A stretch of 17,193 nucleotides of DNA from positions 1-17,193 of the forward strand of contig MTKS01000011.1 in the NCBI GenBank assembly GCA_004028495.1, given 5' to 3'. Shown one piece after another: positions 5,969-14,145 of the stretch (the stretch's first letter is position 1; the number at the start of each line of letters is the position of its first letter). The translations under genes and the position numbers were made by a program. The stretch comes from Candidatus Electrothrix marina (GTDB lineage: Bacteria; Desulfobacterota; Desulfobulbia; Desulfobulbales; Desulfobulbaceae). The notes beneath the pieces were generated by a model, which saw only the letters and a program-made list of their open reading frames with translations, made no database searches and was not told the DNA's origin.

Positions 5969-8410
5969 CTAATAACCTACTTTCACAGCCGGATCACCGA
6001 TGACAGAGTACATTCGCAGCATGAACGGTGACAACCGGTCGCCGGTCTGTATCTTTGCCTGTCGCACCGCCTCCCCGATACTGTTCAATTGACCAAACAG
6101 GTTGTCAACAAAAGCAGTACCTAATATCTCGGCCTCACTGTCAAGCGACAGACCCGAGGGAGCCATGGAAGCGATTGCGCCGCCACTCGGATTCAACAAC
6201 AGCGAACCGGCCAGGGAGCGTGTACCTGGAACTGTGAAGTTTCCGACGGCACAGCTTAGGGCGGTGAAGATGGGAAATACACTATTGTTCAGGGCGTCCG
6301 CATCTTTGGTTGTGATATATCGCTCTTTATAATTACCGACTTGAGCAACAGAACCGTGTCCGTAATAGTTCACGTATCCGGTTTCCCAGGTATCGGACAG
6401 AATCATGGTCTCGCGAACCGTATTATCAGGCTGATAGAGCCTGGTGATTTCTGAAAAATCCAAATCGGTAAGCAACCGGTCAGCAAGCAGGTCCGAGTTA
6501 TGATGAAAGTTGCCCGCCTTATCAGGATCATCCGCGAACAGGACCGCCTGTTCAGGAGCATTGCCAGCCAACGATGCCTTGTGCGCGATCAGTTTATCCA
6601 CATAGGCGATTCCTTCACTGTCATTGGTTATGGGAATCCTGCCGACAGCAAATGATCTGTTTTCTTCAGCACCGAGCAGGCGTTCATCAGATGCGGTCAG
6701 GGCCCAGGGGGTGGCGGTCATGAGCACCGGCACAAAGCTGTCGCTGTAGCCCATGCGATTTTTCTCGTCCAGTGATCCTTTGCCGAGCAGCACGACGTTT
6801 GCCGGGGATACCCGCCAGCGTGCAACCTGCTCCATAAAACGACCGACAGCATAAGGATCAACACGTCCGTAACTAAATTCGTTATAGATATCATCAAGCC
6901 AGACGACCTTGACGTCATTAAAATGCGTCCTGTGAAATTCGGCCAGAGCCTCTGCCGTGCCGGAAAAATCACGAGGCGCAATGATCAGATACTCAGCCCT
7001 GTTGGCTTTATTTTCAAGGTCAGAAGCGTTATCCGCTGTTATCAGCGGGGTATGAATACTGTCCTGCGTCACAACGAGATAATTCTGTCCTGTCTCGGCG
7101 TTAAAACTCACAGTCCATTGACCGTTTTCATCTGCCTCGACCTTAACATTTTCAAGTATTGCCGCTGAATCCGCCGGAGATTCAATGACCAGAATATTCT
7201 CATCAGACAGACCGGAGACCGTCTGTGCGCCCCCTTCGACATTATGCAGCCAAAGGGCGTCATTCACCGCCACCGGCATCCGGGAGTAGTCGATTTCAAT
7301 CTGGTCCAGCCATTGGCCGGGATGTGATCCGGGAGTATAACTGTTGCGTAAAACCAGAGTGTTGTTTCCGTCCGCATTGAGGAGGCTCTGGTCAAATTGC
7401 GCTGCCAGCTCCGCTTCGGTAAAGCCGTCCCAGATGACCATCGTGCCGATAGAGTGCCCGTTGAGTTCGGCATATACCCGGTGTTCGTCGTTTGCATCCA
7501 GATCGGTCCAGCCCCGTAAGGTAACTCGAAGATGGGCTGTGCCGGTTTGTGCCGGGTCGGGAACAGTTAGCGATACATCAATGCTGTCTTTGTAGCCGCC
7601 GTAGAGATAATCCCAGAACCAGTAATCCGCATCCTGTTCAGCCGCCACTGTCCAGGTTGAATACAGGAGATCAGGTTCTTCTTCAAAATGCAGCGAATCC
7701 ATAAAAGGAGCATGATTGACTGAAGCGCCGGACGGACGACCGTCGATAACCGGCATGCTTTTGGTCCGAGTGCGTCCGAGTTGAAAATAATAGGCGTTCT
7801 GATCGGTGTAAAAGGTTTCATATCGCTCGCCGGCAAACAGGACGGAATTCGTCGACCGGTCATAGTGCCAGGACACGGGCTTTCCTCCGTTGCTCATGGC
7901 AAGTTGGCCGCGCTGAATATTTTTTTGAATTTTCCGTGTCGATTGACCGAGGATGTCAGAGAGTTCGTCCACGGAAACAGCATACAGACCGGCCATACCG
8001 GTACGCAACCACAGGCCGTTCTGTGTATCCCGCTGTTCCCTGAGCAATGCTCTATCGCTTTTTTTCTTCAGTTGATCGACTCGACCTTCCAGCTTGGCAA
8101 GCCGCCGCTCCAAGGCTGCTTTTTTCTTCGAAGTCAGGTTGGTGCTTGCAATGCGATCCCGCAGCTGTTCCAGCTTGAGCAGGCGTTCCTGGACTTTCTC
8201 CTGTCCGCGTTCATCGACCTGCTTATCAAGCTTGGGCGGTACGCGACGTTGGGCGACAAAGCCCCTGTCCAGTGCTTTCCAGTCGCTCCACTCCTTGTCT
8301 TTATTCGTCTGTTCAGCCGACACCGGTGCGGCAGCGAGCATGAACAGGCTCATCAGCATTGCTCCCGACAGCCTGACCATTGAGCGTTTTATATTTTGTT
8401 GTCCAATCAT
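5969..8410 (-). CDS. Secreted family C25 (gingipain-like) cysteine peptidase
   Basis: The chosen ATG (8410) has AGGTGA just upstream and begins a Sec signal peptide: basic residues, a hydrophobic core with MSLFMLAAA, then a VSA-type site. The longer reading from 8458 lacks this logic. The 813-aa protein has a charged coiled-coil near residues 45-125, a beta-rich middle resembling the gingipain pro/Ig region, then the C25 catalytic domain. YYGHGS supplies the catalytic His (about 685) and ALSCAVGNF the Cys (about 720), a spacing similar to gingipains. VGRIPI and a terminal VIGDPAVK are also family features. The protein ends directly after the catalytic domain, with no sorting domain or anchor. 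It lies 70 bases after the GEVED gene and is probably in the same operon. Likely exported; the substrate is unknown. Confidence 0.85.
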   Translation of the reverse strand: MIGQQNIKRSMVRLSGAMLMSLFMLAAAPVSAEQTNKDKEWSDWKALDRGFVAQRRVPPKLDKQVDERGQEKVQERLLKLEQLRDRIASTNLTSKKKAALERRLAKLEGRVDQLKKKSDRALLREQRDTQNGLWLRTGMAGLYAVSVDELSDILGQSTRKIQKNIQRGQLAMSNGGKPVSWHYDRSTNSVLFAGERYETFYTDQNAYYFQLGRTRTKSMPVIDGRPSGASVNHAPFMDSLHFEEEPDLLYSTWTVAAEQDADYWFWDYLYGGYKDSIDVSLTVPDPAQTGTAHLRVTLRGWTDLDANDEHRVYAELNGHSIGTMVIWDGFTEAELAAQFDQSLLNADGNNTLVLRNSYTPGSHPGQWLDQIEIDYSRMPVAVNDALWLHNVEGGAQTVSGLSDENILVIESPADSAAILENVKVEADENGQWTVSFNAETGQNYLVVTQDSIHTPLITADNASDLENKANRAEYLIIAPRDFSGTAEALAEFHRTHFNDVKVVWLDDIYNEFSYGRVDPYAVGRFMEQVARWRVSPANVVLLGKGSLDEKNRMGYSDSFVPVLMTATPWALTASDERLLGAEENRSFAVGRIPITNDSEGIAYVDKLIAHKASLAGNAPEQAVLFADDPDKAGNFHHNSDLLADRLLTDLDFSEITRLYQPDNTVRETMILSDTWETGYVNYYGHGSVAQVGNYKERYITTKDADALNNSVFPIFTALSCAVGNFTVPGTRSLAGSLLLNPSGGAIASMAPSGLSLDSEAEILGTAFVDNLFGQLNSIGEAVRQAKIQTGDRLSPFMLRMYSVIGDPAVKVGY

Positions 8411-8480
8411 ATCATCACCTGTATCAAAAAAATTATGATCAAAAGACAGGATCCGCATTCCTGCAGGCGTCCGACAAGTA

Positions 8481-10721
8481 TCAGGGCATCTTCAGGGTAA
8501 AGGGACCGTAGCTGCGGGTTGTCCCGGCAGCCTCCTGCTCGATCAAATGATACTGATACACTCCTCCGGAACGGGCTTCCGGGTCGGCCAGCATATATCG
8601 GCCTCCCATGGGAGCTGTTATCAAACCGGGCAGCATATCGTCATTGACCTGAATCCAGTCGCTCTTTGCCTCTTCTCGGCGATGCACGTAAAAACCTATG
8701 GTGCCGCGCTCCTCCAGGGTGTCCCAGCGTAACACTGCCACCTGACCGTCATTGTCAGGATCCAGGGAAGCCCGGAGATGCGCGATCAGCGAGGCATTAT
8801 CGTCGGACTCGCTGACCGGTCGGTTCGGTGCCAAGGCCTGTATCAGGGCCAGGAGTTCAGCACGCCCCAACCGATCGACGCCCAGCTCGTTCAGATAGTC
8901 CTGAACGGCCTGTGCCTCCATTTCAAAGCCGCCAAGAGTCACGGCAGTAGGAGCGAAGTCGAAAGCAACGCGATAATCTTCAACTTCACCGTTTGCAGCA
9001 AATCCAACGGGATCTTCGCATTCACTTTGGGTTGAACACACCCGGAAGCGAAGGTAGGTATCACCGGATACAGCAGGTAAACCGCTCCAGCTAAAGGTGA
9101 CAGTGGTTGTTCCGCCACTATTATCCGCCACTGCCTGGCAGACCTGAGCTGGCGAGGTTGCGATGTCTCCGGGATCGAAAGTATCGTCCAGTGCAGCCGT
9201 GCCTCCGCCACCATCGGTCCAGCGATCCAACCAGGCGCAGACATAGGCATCTGCCCCTGTATCGTTGACGACCTGGGCATCGGCATAAACCCCTCCGCCA
9301 GAAACTGAGTAGAAGGTGACGCCGTCATCATCATCGGTTCCATTCGTATCGTCAGCAGCAGCATCGACTGAGGGCTGGCCGTCACTATCGACTTCTGTAT
9401 TCGCCGCTCCTAAACGCAGTGTCTCACTGGTGACATGGTAAGGTCCACTGCTGGCATCCAGGGTACTGTAGGTATCAGGCAGGTCACCGTAATCGACTGC
9501 TCCGCAGGTCGGGTCTGAGTATGTCTGCATCAGAAAACCAAGAAACGGATTGCCGGACTTGAGATGCACGACAATCGAATTATCACCAGGAACGAGGAGC
9601 GAGCTGGGAACATTGAGATCAAAATGGTTTCCTTCGACATAGCCAAGATATGTATATACATTGTCACGCGAGGTATTAGCACCGGAGGTGGGGAGATTAG
9701 GATCACCTGCCACACGCAGGCTGGTTCCGTTGACGAGCACATCCCAGACCGTGTTGTCGGCGAACAGGCCTAAATTCAGAGGTGAGAGAATACCGACCAG
9801 ATTCGGATCGGTGACATTAATGTTAAAATCCAGCCGAAAAAGATAATCAACATCATCTGCCGGATTATCAACATTAGCGGTGGTTTCATTCTTTCCATCT
9901 ATGCTTTGGGTGATCCATTCGGCATTTCCATAGGGTGAATCGTACCAGTTGCCAGACCCGCTGCCCGCTACGTTCCCGGTAACATCACCCGAGACCACCG
10001 CCCGTTGCCAGTTGTTAACATTAGCCAGGGCAGCAGCCGTATCAGTGGTATATTGGGGGATGCGTGTAACCAGCCAGCGTTCGTCATATTGCTTCAGGTT
10101 AGGATCAACTTTTGTGTCTGCTGTTTTGTTGTAGCCGGTGTTCAGCTCGTACTGCGGGCAGGTGCCAGGTGCAAAGACCGGGGTGGTCGGGGCGGGGTCC
10201 GAGGCGGCGCAGACCATCGGATTTACTTCCGAGACAACGACATAGTCTGCGTGTCCGGAAGTGGCAACAAAACGGTAATAACGGGCCGAGACCTCTGCCG
10301 GAAACTCGATAAAAAACGCCTCGTAATTATTAGCTGTCGGTATCGGCAGGTTGCCCGTAGTCTGTAGAGTATACGTAGAGCCATCGGTACTCGTCCAGAT
10401 CTGATAGCCATTGACCATTCCTAAATCGTATGGGAATGGAAAGACTTGTATGCCTCCGATATTCATGACTGAACCCATATCCACAGTCAAGTTTTGTGGC
10501 CAAGCAGTTGGAGCAGCTGCATGCCACGCAGTGTTGGTTCTATTATCGATTGTATTGTCTGGACCACTTGTCAGGTGAACGCTGGATGCGGTGGCGGTCC
10601 AGGTACCCGGATTGGGCAGGGCAATCAAGTTCTGGCCGACCGGGCAGGGGGCGGCGAGGGCGCATTGTCCAACAGAAAGTATCAACCAGAGCAGGGGAGT
10701 TATCACTAAAAAGTTTTTCAT
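8481..10721 (-). CDS. Secreted multidomain protein: discoidin-like, GEVED and FnIII-like domains
   Basis: The 746-aa reading starts at ATG 10721, with GGAG eight bases upstream and a signal peptide at residues 1-24 (core FLVITPLLWLILSV, site LAA). The 40-residue upstream extension is unlikely. Residues about 30-170 resemble an F5/8 type C (discoidin) carbohydrate-binding domain (AWHAA, IGGIQVFPF, ARYYRFVA). A beta-rich middle follows. DYGDLPDTY (409-417) and NGEVEDYRV (577-585) mark the GEVED domain, with an acidic, probably calcium-binding, D-rich stretch between them. The C-terminal 90 residues (LRWDTLEERGTIGFYVHR) look like a fibronectin type III or gingipain-associated module. Several Cys may form disulphides. 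It is probably an extracellular adhesin or substrate-binding partner encoded with the C25 peptidase. Confidence 0.8.
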   Translation of the reverse strand: MKNFLVITPLLWLILSVGQCALAAPCPVGQNLIALPNPGTWTATASSVHLTSGPDNTIDNRTNTAWHAAAPTAWPQNLTVDMGSVMNIGGIQVFPFPYDLGMVNGYQIWTSTDGSTYTLQTTGNLPIPTANNYEAFFIEFPAEVSARYYRFVATSGHADYVVVSEVNPMVCAASDPAPTTPVFAPGTCPQYELNTGYNKTADTKVDPNLKQYDERWLVTRIPQYTTDTAAALANVNNWQRAVVSGDVTGNVAGSGSGNWYDSPYGNAEWITQSIDGKNETTANVDNPADDVDYLFRLDFNINVTDPNLVGILSPLNLGLFADNTVWDVLVNGTSLRVAGDPNLPTSGANTSRDNVYTYLGYVEGNHFDLNVPSSLLVPGDNSIVVHLKSGNPFLGFLMQTYSDPTCGAVDYGDLPDTYSTLDASSGPYHVTSETLRLGAANTEVDSDGQPSVDAAADDTNGTDDDDGVTFYSVSGGGVYADAQVVNDTGADAYVCAWLDRWTDGGGGTAALDDTFDPGDIATSPAQVCQAVADNSGGTTTVTFSWSGLPAVSGDTYLRFRVCSTQSECEDPVGFAANGEVEDYRVAFDFAPTAVTLGGFEMEAQAVQDYLNELGVDRLGRAELLALIQALAPNRPVSESDDNASLIAHLRASLDPDNDGQVAVLRWDTLEERGTIGFYVHRREEAKSDWIQVNDDMLPGLITAPMGGRYMLADPEARSGGVYQYHLIEQEAAGTTRSYGPFTLKMP

Positions 10722-10789
10722 CTCAACTCTCCATGTATTAATTTTGTTATTAATCCGAATCGTATACCTGTGTGAACTAAAAATTTCAT
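10718..10789 (-). CDS. Candidate 23-aa leader peptide coupled to the GEVED gene
   Basis: ATG at 10789 is preceded by a strong AGAGGAGG ribosome site eight bases upstream. It opens a 24-codon frame (MKFLVHTGIRFGLITKLIHG...) whose TGA overlaps the ATG of the GEVED gene as ATGA. The next gene also has its own ribosome site inside this ORF. Strong initiation signals plus a 4-base overlap suggest translational coupling. The peptide resembles nothing I recognise and could be regulatory rather than functional. Confidence 0.45.
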   Translation of the reverse strand: MKFLVHTGIRFGLITKLIHGELR

Positions 10790-11185
10790 CGGACCGGCCT
10801 CCTCTTGTACCTGATTTATAGATTGAATACTCGACCCGCAAAAAGAATCTATATTGAACTGTTCCTTCATATTAAACCTACAACAACTCTATTAACAAAA
10901 CAAGAAGTAAGCAGGGCGACATTGCCGTTTTTACTTAAACAAAACAGTATAATAAGTTGCACGCAGGGGTGCGGATCTCCTTTTTTCCTTCCGCAAGAAG
11001 AAAAAAAATACAATAGGAGCGTGATGGTTTTGCAAAAAGTTCAATTTTTTGAATTCACGCCTCGCAACGTTTTTATGAGATCATCAGGCGCGGGGCAGGC
11101 TCTGATCAGCCCATTTTTTCTTCATTAGGAAATCCTTGAAGCGTATAGGCTCAATCTGTATTTTAGGGGAAAGTGAATCTGTTGC
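10790..11185. other. Divergent intergenic region
   Basis: This stretch separates the minus-strand secretion operon from the plus-strand peptidase unit. A perfect TATAAT sits at 10948-10953 (plus) without a good -35. Just after it a small hairpin (GCAC...GTGC, 10960-10973) is followed at 10980 by a run of Ts, possibly an attenuator or a chance match. An ORF at 11024-11128 (34 aa) has AGGAG five bases before its ATG, but its composition gives no support for a real gene. The longer plus-strand frame from 10805 is unconvincing. No RNA gene was recognised. Confidence 0.4.
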
Positions 11186-11213
11186 TTGAATGATCTTCTG
11201 TTTGGTCTATAAT
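11186..11213 (+). promoter_or_regulatory. Sigma70-type promoter for the S26-like peptidase unit
   Basis: TTGAAT (11186-11191), a 16-base spacer, and a perfect TATAAT (11208-11213). Transcription would start near 11220, giving a leader of about 127 nt before the peptidase ATG. This start falls inside the GAGGAGGG that could act as ribosome site for the ORF at 11234, which matters for whether that ORF is translated. Confidence 0.6.
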
Positions 11214-11233
11214 ATGAGGAGGGTACTGCAACG

Positions 11234-11350
11234 GTGAAGGGATGCGGTCGTTGCCGCAGACATGATTACGGCCCCGCCGGGGGGATTACACAGGAAGAAG
11301 GCAACGGGGTCTCGGACCGGGAGCTTGGCAAGGAAAAATCTTTCAGATGA
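11234..11350 (+). CDS. Candidate 38-aa ORF or structured leader before the peptidase gene
   Basis: A GTG at 11234, ten bases after GAGGAGGG, opens 38 codons (MKGCGRCRRHDYGPAGG...), ending in a TGA that overlaps the peptidase ATG as ATGA. The peptide has a CGRC pair and many charged residues. The same DNA can form three consecutive hairpins: GCGG-tcgttg-CCGC, CCCC-gcc-GGGG and GGTC-tcg-GACC. A structured 5' leader is therefore an equal alternative, and I match it to no riboswitch family. The predicted transcription start would trim the ribosome site, which weakens the coding reading. Confidence 0.4.
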   Translation: MKGCGRCRRHDYGPAGGITQEEGNGVSDRELGKEKSFR

Positions 11351-11790
11351 AATTTTCAGATGACATAACGCGTCGGGACAAGGTGCTGCGGGAACTTGCC
11401 GCCGACACCCCGCTGCGTTTTCGAATACAGGGCTGCTGTATGTCTCCCCTGCTTGAAGACGGTGCTGTTGTCGAGATTACCGATAAAAGATTTTATTGGC
11501 CCGGTGATGTGTTGGTTTTTCGGGGACGGGATGGTCGGGTCTTGGTACACCGACTGATAGGTTTCTATCCATGTTTCGGCGGAATTCGCTATATCACCAA
11601 GGCGGACAGGGCATTTCAGCCGGATGCCTCTGTAGGCAGGCAACGAATCCTCGGTGTCGTCAAGGGCGGCGAGGCTGCACCTGCTTTGGCAAATGTTCCG
11701 TTTGCGCATCGCTTCCGGGCACTCGTTTTTTTTCTTCTTTTCGGAATCAAAAAATCAATGCGGCAAGACTCTGCGACGCACTCATTGTGA
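11347..11790 (+). CDS. Small S26/S24-like signal peptidase homologue with Cys nucleophile position
   Basis: A 147-aa protein with the S26/S24 core. The box around the nucleophile, normally G-x-S-M-x-P, reads GCCMSPLLEDG (29-39), placing Cys31 where Ser is expected. WPGDVLVFRG (51-60) and VLVHRLIGF (65-73) follow. His68 occupies the general-base site, as in SipW/ER-type signal peptidases rather than the Lys of LepB. There is no N-terminal membrane anchor; a short hydrophobic stretch (RALVFFLLFGI) lies near the C-terminus. Small peptidases of this type are found near HprK/PqqD peptide cassettes, so it is a candidate for precursor processing. It converges on uvrC with a 9-base 3' overlap. Activity is uncertain because of the Ser-to-Cys change. 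Confidence 0.72.
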   Translation: MKFSDDITRRDKVLRELAADTPLRFRIQGCCMSPLLEDGAVVEITDKRFYWPGDVLVFRGRDGRVLVHRLIGFYPCFGGIRYITKADRAFQPDASVGRQRILGVVKGGEAAPALANVPFAHRFRALVFFLLFGIKKSMRQDSATHSL

Positions 11791-13623
11791 ACCCTCCTGC
11801 CCCCCATGCAGCTGCCGATACACAGATTCCGCTGTTTTCCTGCCGATCCCCGGCACAGCACTCAGTTCATCAACGGTCGCTTCCATGATCCGTTTATAGC
11901 TGCCCAGCTTTTTCAATAAGAGGGTCTTTCGTTTTTCCCCTATCCCTTCCAGAGCATCAAGCCGTGAACGGAGCGTGGCCTTGTTGCGCAGCTTACGGTG
12001 AAAGGTGATGCCGAAGCGGTGAGATTCATCGCGAATCCGCATCAAATAGAGCAGAGCCGGAGAATGACCCGGTAAAAGAATAGGATTCTTTCTTCCGGGT
12101 CGAAAGAGTTTTTCCCCCTCTTCCTGCTTTTCTTTGGCTATGGACACCAGATCAATCCGGTTGAGCAGATCAAAGCGGGCCAGAATATTGACCGCAATAT
12201 TGAGCTGCCCCTTGCCGCCGTCCAGCAGCAGGAGATCAGGCAGATTATCCTTTGCCAACCCGGTTTCCATCCGACGCTCCAGCACCTCATGCATCATGGC
12301 ATAGTCATCCGGTTCATCTTTCTGGCGAATCCGATAATGACGGAAGCGCGATGGTTCTTTTTCGCCGCGCACAAAGCAGACCAGGGAACCCACAGGCTGT
12401 TTTCCTGCCAGGTTGGATATATCAAGGCATTCAATGGTGTCGGGACGATTACGGAGCTTAAGGAATTTCTCCAGGGACCGGGCTAAGGTCTGCCAGGATT
12501 GTTCTTTCCTGCTCTGCTCCGCAAATATCTGGCGGGCATTATCCGCTGCCATCTGCATAAGCTGCATGCGTTTGCCCCGTTGGGGGACATGCAGGTCCAC
12601 CGCGCCCTGGCGCAGGTCACGAAGTCGCTCCAGAACCAAATCCCCGTCTTCCGGCATAATGGGCAGGAGGAGTTCGCGAGGCGGCTGTCGCTGCTCAGAG
12701 TAGTACTGAAAGAGGGTTTCGCGCAGGATGCGGTCATCCTCGCCAAGAGGATCGCTGATAAAAAAGGTTTGGGCACCGCTGACCATCCCTGCCCGGACAA
12801 AGAGCAGAGCAATGCCCACCGAAGCATTTTTCCGAGCAAGCCCAAAGATATCCTGATCCAGCTGATGCTCGGCAACCACGGTCTGGCGTTCCAGCGTCTT
12901 GCCAAGTCCGTTGATCTGATCCCGGTAAAGGGCAGCCTCTTCAAAGGCCAATCGGTCAGCAGCAGCTCGCATCTTTTCCTGCAAACGATGCACCACCTGC
13001 CTGCTCTTTCCTTCCAGGATCAGAAGCACTTCATCAACCATGGTCTGATATTCCTCTCGGCTTACCAAGTCGCAGCAAGGGGCTAAGCAGCGTTTCATCT
13101 GAAAATTGAGACAGGGACGGCCGCGCTTGGTCATGGTTCGGCAGCGACGCAGGGGAAACAGGGAAAAAAGAAGATGCAAGGAGGCCCGCAGGGCTGAGCT
13201 TGAGGTGTAGGGACCGAAATAGCGGTTACCGTCCCGAAGCCGCCGACGGGTAACGTGCAGGCGGGGCCAGTCGTCTTTGACGGTCACCTTGATCAGGGGG
13301 TAATTCTTATCATCCCGGAGGATGACATTATAGCGGGGCCGGTGTTTTTTAATCAATGAGGCTTCAAGAATCAGGGCCTCTTTTTCCGTGGTGGTAAGGA
13401 TGGTTTCCACTCGCTGCACATGGGAAAGCATCACAGCGGTTTTGGAATGGGCAGAGCCGGAATAATGGGCGTATTGCGATAATCGCTTGCGCAAATCACG
13501 GGCCTTGCCCACATAGAGCACCTCCCGTTTTCCCAGCATCTGATAGACGCCCGGACTGTGGCTGACGGTTTTCAGATATTCGTCCGATAATGGCGGAGGG
13601 GGTGAAGAGGGGAGATCATGCAT
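11782..13623 (-). CDS. uvrC: Excinuclease ABC subunit C
   Basis: Full-length UvrC (613 aa), the subunit that makes both incisions in nucleotide excision repair. It has an N-terminal GIY-YIG nuclease domain (HSPGVYQML, VLYVGKARDLRKRL), a Cys cluster region (RGRPCLNFQMKRCLAPC), a UVR domain that contacts UvrB (around DRLAFEEAALYRDQI), and an RNase H-like nuclease (DTIECLDISN, LLLLDGGKGQLN). It ends in a C-terminal helix-hairpin-helix pair (LEGIGEKRK, VPGIGRKTA). The chosen ATG has no obvious ribosome site, but the distance to HSPGVY is normal. Its 3' end overlaps the convergent peptidase gene by 9 bases. uvrA and uvrB are not in the window. Confidence 0.95.
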   Translation of the reverse strand: MHDLPSSPPPPLSDEYLKTVSHSPGVYQMLGKREVLYVGKARDLRKRLSQYAHYSGSAHSKTAVMLSHVQRVETILTTTEKEALILEASLIKKHRPRYNVILRDDKNYPLIKVTVKDDWPRLHVTRRRLRDGNRYFGPYTSSSALRASLHLLFSLFPLRRCRTMTKRGRPCLNFQMKRCLAPCCDLVSREEYQTMVDEVLLILEGKSRQVVHRLQEKMRAAADRLAFEEAALYRDQINGLGKTLERQTVVAEHQLDQDIFGLARKNASVGIALLFVRAGMVSGAQTFFISDPLGEDDRILRETLFQYYSEQRQPPRELLLPIMPEDGDLVLERLRDLRQGAVDLHVPQRGKRMQLMQMAADNARQIFAEQSRKEQSWQTLARSLEKFLKLRNRPDTIECLDISNLAGKQPVGSLVCFVRGEKEPSRFRHYRIRQKDEPDDYAMMHEVLERRMETGLAKDNLPDLLLLDGGKGQLNIAVNILARFDLLNRIDLVSIAKEKQEEGEKLFRPGRKNPILLPGHSPALLYLMRIRDESHRFGITFHRKLRNKATLRSRLDALEGIGEKRKTLLLKKLGSYKRIMEATVDELSAVPGIGRKTAESVYRQLHGGQEGSQ

Positions 13624-13691
13624 GATATTTTCGAACGCGGTGCGGCTCTATAGCCTGGATGACGAAATGACGGACTCTCGAAAAAGGATAG

Positions 13692-14014
13692 CAATTCTCC
13701 GCTTTCCTGTCATCAAATATGGATACCCTGGAAGAACAGGGCCTGCGTTCAATCATCGTGAAAAGGACAAGGATGTGGTCAAGCAGATTATGCGCCAAGG
13801 GGGAAAGGAATGCCTGTTGGGCGATGCCGCTGATATTGATGTGCTGCGCAGAGCAGGTATTGAAAAGGCCGGAACCGTGCTTGCGCTCCAACGAGAAAAA
13901 GAGCAGATCATCATGCCTGCCCCGGCAACAGAACCTTGCCGCAATGACAGGATTGTCCTGATCGGGACAGATGAAGAAGAGCAGGACTTCTGGGATGTTG
14001 CGATGATGGAGTGA
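13692..14014 (+). pseudogene. Decayed TrkA-N/RCK (K+ channel or Kef-type) regulatory fragment
   Basis: One frame gives MDTLEEQGLRSIIV. A second, offset by one base near 13760, gives KDKDVVKQIMRQGGKECLLG, then DAADIDVLRRAGIEKAGTVL and a terminal NDRIVLIGTDEEEQDF. Together they read as a TrkA-N Rossmann segment followed directly by the end of a TrkA-C domain. Adding one G at GTGAAAAGG restores VEKDKDVV. The N-terminal GxGxxG loop and the region between the domains are missing, and a stop codon lies at 13689-13691 in the first frame. It is therefore probably a remnant with an internal deletion rather than a simple sequencing error. A plus-strand ORF from 13622 covers much of it but starts in unrelated sequence. 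Confidence 0.6.
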
Positions 14015-14025
14015 ACTTCCCGTAG

Positions 14026-14047
14026 GGGCAAACCCCTGTGTTTGCCC
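14026..14047. repeat. REP-like palindrome, copy 1
   Basis: GGGCAAAC and GTTTGCCC form a perfect 8-bp stem around ccctgt. In reverse orientation it matches the element at 15070-15092 at 18 of 23 positions, including one compensatory stem change (A-T to G-C). It lies on the 3' side of rdgB. Confidence 0.65.
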
Positions 14048-14063
14048 GGAAGGCGGCTGTTCA

Positions 14064-14085
14064 GGTCAGGCACGGGGACCTGACC
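14064..14085. repeat. Inverted repeat in the uvrC-rdgB spacer
   Basis: GGTCAGG and CCTGACC form a perfect 7-bp stem around cacgggga. A nested alternative TCAGGTC/GACCTGA pairs equally well. It is part of the same palindrome cluster and may be a dispersed extragenic repeat. Confidence 0.5.
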
Positions 14086-14098
14086 CTATGATTCTGTG

Positions 14099-14124
14099 CC
14101 TGAAAAGGTGATCTTATTTTCAGG
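14099..14124. repeat. Perfect 8-bp inverted repeat downstream of rdgB
   Basis: CCTGAAAA and TTTTCAGG pair around a 10-nt loop, 22 bases beyond the rdgB stop. There is no clear U-tract after the stem on the minus strand, so it is a possible transcript-end hairpin rather than a definite terminator. Confidence 0.5.
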
Positions 14125-14145
14125 AGAATTCCTCATATAATACAG

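Noticed and set aside
7781..8383. A 200-aa plus-strand frame opposite the C25 gene
   Set aside because: Antisense shadow of the signal peptide and coiled-coil region of the peptidase.
10805..11128. A 107-aa plus-strand frame in the divergent intergenic region
   Set aside because: Its start has no ribosome site, the composition is not protein-like and it overlaps the upstream region of the GEVED operon. Only the last 34 codons have a plausible start, and these are weak too.
11220..11346. Possible known riboswitch (c-di-GMP, cobalamin, molybdenum cofactor) or SRP RNA
   Set aside because: Hairpins and a GGAAGAAGGCAA segment prompted the idea, but the conserved core bases of these families are absent.
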